A DNA stretch of 8,234 bases. Origin: Hyphomicrobiales bacterium. Lineage in GTDB: Bacteria > Pseudomonadota > Alphaproteobacteria > Rhizobiales > HXMU1428-3. The stretch covers positions 1 to 8,234 of the forward strand of contig JAJFHW010000059.1 of the NCBI GenBank assembly GCA_021775385.1. Direction: 5' to 3'. Under the pieces are notes generated by a model. The model saw nothing but the letters and a program-made list of their open reading frames with translations. It was not told the origin of the DNA and did no database searches. The position numbers and the translations under genes were made by a program. Shown here piece by piece: positions 5,727 through 8,234 of this stretch (its first letter is position 1; each line of letters starts with the position of its first letter).

Positions 5727-7958
5727 TTGAAAGCTAAAACCATGAAAGTCTTGTCTTATATCCGCCATTCTCTGGAGCGCGCTCAAAACAAAAGTGCGCT
5801 CCCGGTATTCGCTCGGATAAGGTCTTTAATAACGGGACTATTTTTCAAGCGTACTCTTTGTGGGCTCATTTTTCTATGCGGATTGTTTATTATTGCGGAC
5901 GTCTCATGGAACCAGATGATGAAACGGCTCGCTCCGGTTGACCTATCAGAGACATTTAACACTTCTGTCATTGTTGTTGACCGTAACGATCATCTTTTGC
6001 GTGCTTTTACAACTGCCAATGGACGATGGCGGTTGCCCTTATCTCAAAAAGATGTGGCACCTCACTATTATGATTTATTACTCAATTTTGAAGACAAGTC
6101 CTTTTACGAACATAAGGGTGTTGTGCCAAAAGCCTTTTTACGGGCTGCGTGGCAATGGGGGCGCAACGGCCGTATTATTTCGGGTGGGTCAACGCTGACC
6201 ATGCAGGTTGCTCGTTTGATTGCCCTACATAACTCTCAAATGAATGGGCAGAAATCATCTCGTCAACGTAAGTCTTTATGGACCAAATTTGCTCAGATAA
6301 AACTTGCATTTCGACTTGAGAAACATTTAAGCAAACAACAAATTATGGAGCTTTATTTACAGTTGGCTCCTTTTGGTGGGAATTTGGAAGGCGTGCGGGC
6401 AGCCTCTCTTGCCTATTTTGGCAAAGAGCCTAAATCCCTCTCCATAGCTGAAGCCGCAACTTTGGTGGCTATACCTCAATCACCTGAAAGTCGCCGGCCA
6501 GATCGGCACCCAAGCCGAGCTAAAAAGGCACGCAACCGGGTATTGCAACGGGCCTATATAAATGGGGTTATTTCTAAAGGGGATTATTTATATGCTTTAC
6601 GCCAGAAAATGATTTCTAAGCGCTTAGCGTTTCCTATGATTGCTCCGCATCTTTCAGAGCAAGTTGTAGCTTCAAATAAAAAAGACAAAATTGTTAAAAC
6701 TACACTACAGCGGCATTTACAGGAAAAGCTAGAAACCCTTGCTCGCTCTCATGCTCACCGCCTTGGCAAGGGCTTATCAGCAGCGATCTTAGTGGTAAAC
6801 CATCAAACAGGTGAAGTTATCTCACATGTAGGGGCTGCGGATTATTTTGACCATGACCGCTTTGGCCCTATTGACATGACTGGGCGTATCAGATCACCCG
6901 GATCGACTATAAAGCCATTTATATATGGGATGGGTTTTGACGCAGGGCTTGCGCACCCTGAAACCCTTATTGAAGATGCTCCGGTTCGCTATGGACTTTA
7001 TGCACCTGAGAATTTTGATGGAAAATTTCATGGCACAGTTACACTTAGAAAAGCACTACAAAGTTCTTTGAACATCCCTGCAGTTAAATTACTGGCCTCT
7101 ATTAAACCGGCACGATTTAGTGCGAGGTTTCGCTATGCTGGTTTGCATAAATCTATTCCGAACAATCTGGCCATTGCGCTTGGCGGGGTTGGGTTTAGTC
7201 TATTTGATTTAACGAAAAGTTATTTACACATAGCGAACCCAGAAAGTGCCGTTGAGCTTCATACATTGAAATCAAAGGGGCGCACCACAAATGAAAAAGT
7301 CTTTAAGCACCGCCCTCTTCTTAGCCGGCAAGCGGCTTTTTATGTCAGCCATATTTTAAGAGGAGCCACTCCGCCCAAAAACGCAAAACCTGGTGAATTG
7401 GCATATAAAACAGGAACGTCTTATGGCTATAGAGATGGATGGGCGATTGGGTTTGATGGAAAATATTTAGTGGCTGTTTGGATTGGTCGCCCTGATGGAG
7501 GCGCTACGACCAACCTCACAGGAATTGGTGCCGCTGGCCCGTTACTTTTTGATACATTTCAGCATATTGGTGAAAAACGTATTCCTTTTCGTCCAGCCCC
7601 TTCTGGCATAATAACAGCAAGTGGCAATGATTTGCCCCCCCCTCTTAGATATTTCGACAAAAAGAAACGCCGGATGGCTGCGAATTCAAAGGATGCAGTG
7701 ATTGACCGAGTGCAAATTGCTTTTCCTCCTAAAGGGGCTGAATTTTATATGTCTAATCAGAAGCGAAATAAATTTCAAATTGCGCTTAAAGCTTCCGGGG
7801 GGAAACTGCCCCTCACCTGGCTGGTTGATGGCCGCTTAATTTCCTCTAAAGCCTTTGAGAGGGAAAGTGCCTTTTACCCTGGTGAAAAAGGATTTATGGA
7901 ATTCTCTGTGATTGATGCACTTGGGAAAACTGACCGCGTTCAAATACGTGTGCGATAG
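5727..7958 (+). CDS. pbpC: Penicillin-binding protein 1C (class A PBP: glycosyltransferase plus transpeptidase)
   Basis: Bifunctional peptidoglycan synthase that polymerises glycan strands from lipid II and cross-links stem peptides in the periplasm. A basic N-tail is followed by one membrane segment at about 43-58. The glycosyltransferase family 51 domain (about 85-260) has EDKSFYEHKG at 122-131 with catalytic Glu122, GGSTLTMQ at 153-160, and a third motif in which Gln190 occupies the second catalytic Glu position. The transpeptidase has Ser393-Thr-Ile-Lys396 (SxxK, Ser393 the acylated residue), Ser447-Leu-Asn449 (SxN) and Lys561-Thr-Gly-Thr564 (KTG). The C-terminal BiPBP_C domain (about 655-743) is typical of PBP1C and marks the subtype. 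Length is close to E. coli PbpC (770 aa). The start is uncertain: TTG at 5727 has a distant AAGGG, while ATG at 5742 (five residues shorter) has none. The gene sits 22 bases after the A2M gene and is probably in the same operon. A second TAG-containing run follows the stop. Confidence 0.95.
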   Translation: MKAKTMKVLSYIRHSLERAQNKSALPVFARIRSLITGLFFKRTLCGLIFLCGLFIIADVSWNQMMKRLAPVDLSETFNTSVIVVDRNDHLLRAFTTANGRWRLPLSQKDVAPHYYDLLLNFEDKSFYEHKGVVPKAFLRAAWQWGRNGRIISGGSTLTMQVARLIALHNSQMNGQKSSRQRKSLWTKFAQIKLAFRLEKHLSKQQIMELYLQLAPFGGNLEGVRAASLAYFGKEPKSLSIAEAATLVAIPQSPESRRPDRHPSRAKKARNRVLQRAYINGVISKGDYLYALRQKMISKRLAFPMIAPHLSEQVVASNKKDKIVKTTLQRHLQEKLETLARSHAHRLGKGLSAAILVVNHQTGEVISHVGAADYFDHDRFGPIDMTGRIRSPGSTIKPFIYGMGFDAGLAHPETLIEDAPVRYGLYAPENFDGKFHGTVTLRKALQSSLNIPAVKLLASIKPARFSARFRYAGLHKSIPNNLAIALGGVGFSLFDLTKSYLHIANPESAVELHTLKSKGRTTNEKVFKHRPLLSRQAAFYVSHILRGATPPKNAKPGELAYKTGTSYGYRDGWAIGFDGKYLVAVWIGRPDGGATTNLTGIGAAGPLLFDTFQHIGEKRIPFRPAPSGIITASGNDLPPPLRYFDKKKRRMAANSKDAVIDRVQIAFPPKGAEFYMSNQKRNKFQIALKASGGKLPLTWLVDGRLISSKAFERESAFYPGEKGFMEFSVIDALGKTDRVQIRVR
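7635..7642 (+). repeat. C8 homopolymer inside pbpC
   Basis: Eight consecutive C bases encode Pro637-Pro639, in the linker between the transpeptidase and the BiPBP_C domain. One extra C would bring TAG (7646-7648) into frame at once. One lost C would run about 20 codons in the wrong frame to a TGA. Either slip would leave both enzymatic domains complete and remove only the C-terminal domain. The frame is intact in this copy. Confidence 0.85.
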
Positions 7959-7987
7959 ATAGTTAGTTTTCTCTCTCTCACGGCTAC

Positions 7988-8010
7988 TTCAAGCGCTTAA
8001 GGCGCTTGAG
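7988..8010. repeat. Strong hairpin 30 bases after pbpC
   Basis: TCAAGCGC at 7989-7996 pairs perfectly with GCGCTTGA at 8002-8009 around the 5-base loop TTAAG. A T-G pair at 7988/8010 could extend the stem. No T-run follows on either strand, so it is not a standard Rho-independent terminator. It could stabilise the 3' end of the operon mRNA, assist Rho-dependent termination, or belong to a dispersed palindromic element. Confidence 0.65.
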
Positions 8011-8016
8011 CCTCCG

Positions 8017-8045
8017 AGGGGCGATGCTTGGCATCGAACACCCCT
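8017..8045. repeat. Two-part hairpin (11 bp with one bulge)
   Basis: The inner stem is CGATGC (8022-8027) with GCATCG (8031-8036) around the loop TTG. The outer stem is AGGGG (8017-8021) with CCCCT (8041-8045), interrupted only by the bulge AACA (8037-8040). All 11 pairs are Watson-Crick. It starts 7 bases after the preceding hairpin, so the two form a tight pair. No T-run follows. A REP-like repeat or an mRNA 3' structure is the most likely explanation. Confidence 0.6.
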
Positions 8046-8066
8046 GGCGACATGTTCTGACGCCGA

Positions 8067-8078
8067 AGTGACGTCACT
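8067..8078. repeat. 12-bp perfect palindrome AGTGACGTCACT
   Basis: AGTGAC at 8067-8072 is followed directly by its reverse complement GTCACT at 8073-8078, with no spacer. A perfect dyad without a loop suits a dimeric DNA-binding protein better than an RNA hairpin. A short GGCG/CGCC inverted repeat (8046-8049 and 8061-8064) lies just before it. No known bacterial operator is recognised and no gene it would control is visible in the window. Confidence 0.5.
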
Positions 8079-8234
8079 CCTTCTACATATGATGAGTTTT
8101 TCCAATGACGCTTCAGGTTGCCTTTTCTTTGCTTCAGTTGCCCACCTGCAACCGTGCTTTTCACATATTTTAACAATTATCACATGCATTTTACTGCCTG
8201 TGTTTATTGTTTGTCTTGCTCTTTAAATTTTATG

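Larger units (their letters stand above)
7959..8234. other. Downstream intergenic region
   Basis: No convincing gene is visible after pbpC. A pyrimidine-rich stretch (7970-7980) is followed by a GC-rich block with several dyads (7988-8078), and from about 8081 the DNA becomes AT-rich and T-rich. A minus-strand frame at 7989-8189 (66 codons) has no good ribosome binding site, no recognisable motif, and runs straight through the hairpins, so it is not called. An imperfect direct repeat, GCTTCAGGTTGCC at 8110-8122 and GCTTCAGTTGCC at 8131-8142, lies in the AT-rich part. The last three bases are ATG, with no purine box before them. Confidence 0.6.

Noticed and set aside
5938..6198. Plus-strand ORF overlapping pbpC in another frame
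   Set aside because: It overlaps the glycosyltransferase motifs of pbpC, whose frame is certain; a shadow reading frame.
7988..8010. Rho-independent terminator after pbpC
   Set aside because: The stem is good, but the following bases are CCTCCGAGG with no T-run on either strand, so it is listed only as a hairpin.
7989..8189. Minus-strand ORF of 66 codons in the 3' flank
   Set aside because: No good ribosome binding site, no recognisable motif, and it runs through the hairpin block; chance is more likely than a gene.
1..8234. Mobile element, CRISPR array, tRNA or rRNA genes
   Set aside because: I saw no regularly spaced direct repeats, no transposase or integrase motifs, no tRNA-like cloverleaf and no rRNA-like sequence.

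Overview
The window carries one two-gene module and its flanks. A very large bacterial alpha-2-macroglobulin (A2M, 1780 aa) is followed 22 bases later, on the same strand, by a class A penicillin-binding protein of the PBP1C type (743 aa, pbpC). The A2M-pbpC pairing is a known arrangement in Gram-negative bacteria (yfhM-pbpC in Escherichia coli). The gene pair, a base composition that looks like mid-40s % GC, and the build of the A2M (signal peptidase I-type leader, TPR-like N-terminal region, thioester, conserved C-terminal MG10-like domain) suggest an alphaproteobacterium of lower GC, perhaps marine or host-associated and possibly Hyphomicrobiales. The lineage is inferred from resemblance and was not tested by a search.

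Layout. Positions 1-361 are AT-rich and contain no certain gene: there is a weak promoter candidate, a 10-bp inverted repeat and the A2M ribosome binding site. Positions 362-5704 are the A2M. Positions 5705-5726 are a short gap with a tandem TTAAGGG that may supply the pbpC ribosome binding site. Positions 5727-7958 are pbpC, from a possible TTG start (ATG alternative at 5742). Positions 7959-8234 hold no convincing gene, but 7988-8078 is rich in dyad symmetry: two hairpins and a 12-bp perfect palindrome.

How the genes work together. PBP1C is anchored in the inner membrane and has glycan-polymerising and peptide cross-linking domains facing the periplasm. The A2M is a periplasmic protease trap: cleavage of a bait segment exposes a Cys-Gln thioester that binds the attacking protease. 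The usual hypothesis is that A2M protects the periplasm when the wall or outer membrane is breached while PBP1C repairs peptidoglycan. Both genes are intact and keep their signature motifs. I do not see a previously undescribed system. The points most worth a second look are the missing lipoprotein anchor on the A2M, Gln in place of the second catalytic Glu in the PBP1C glycosyltransferase motif, homopolymer tracts (G7 and C8) near the 3' ends of both genes, and the structured 3' flank.
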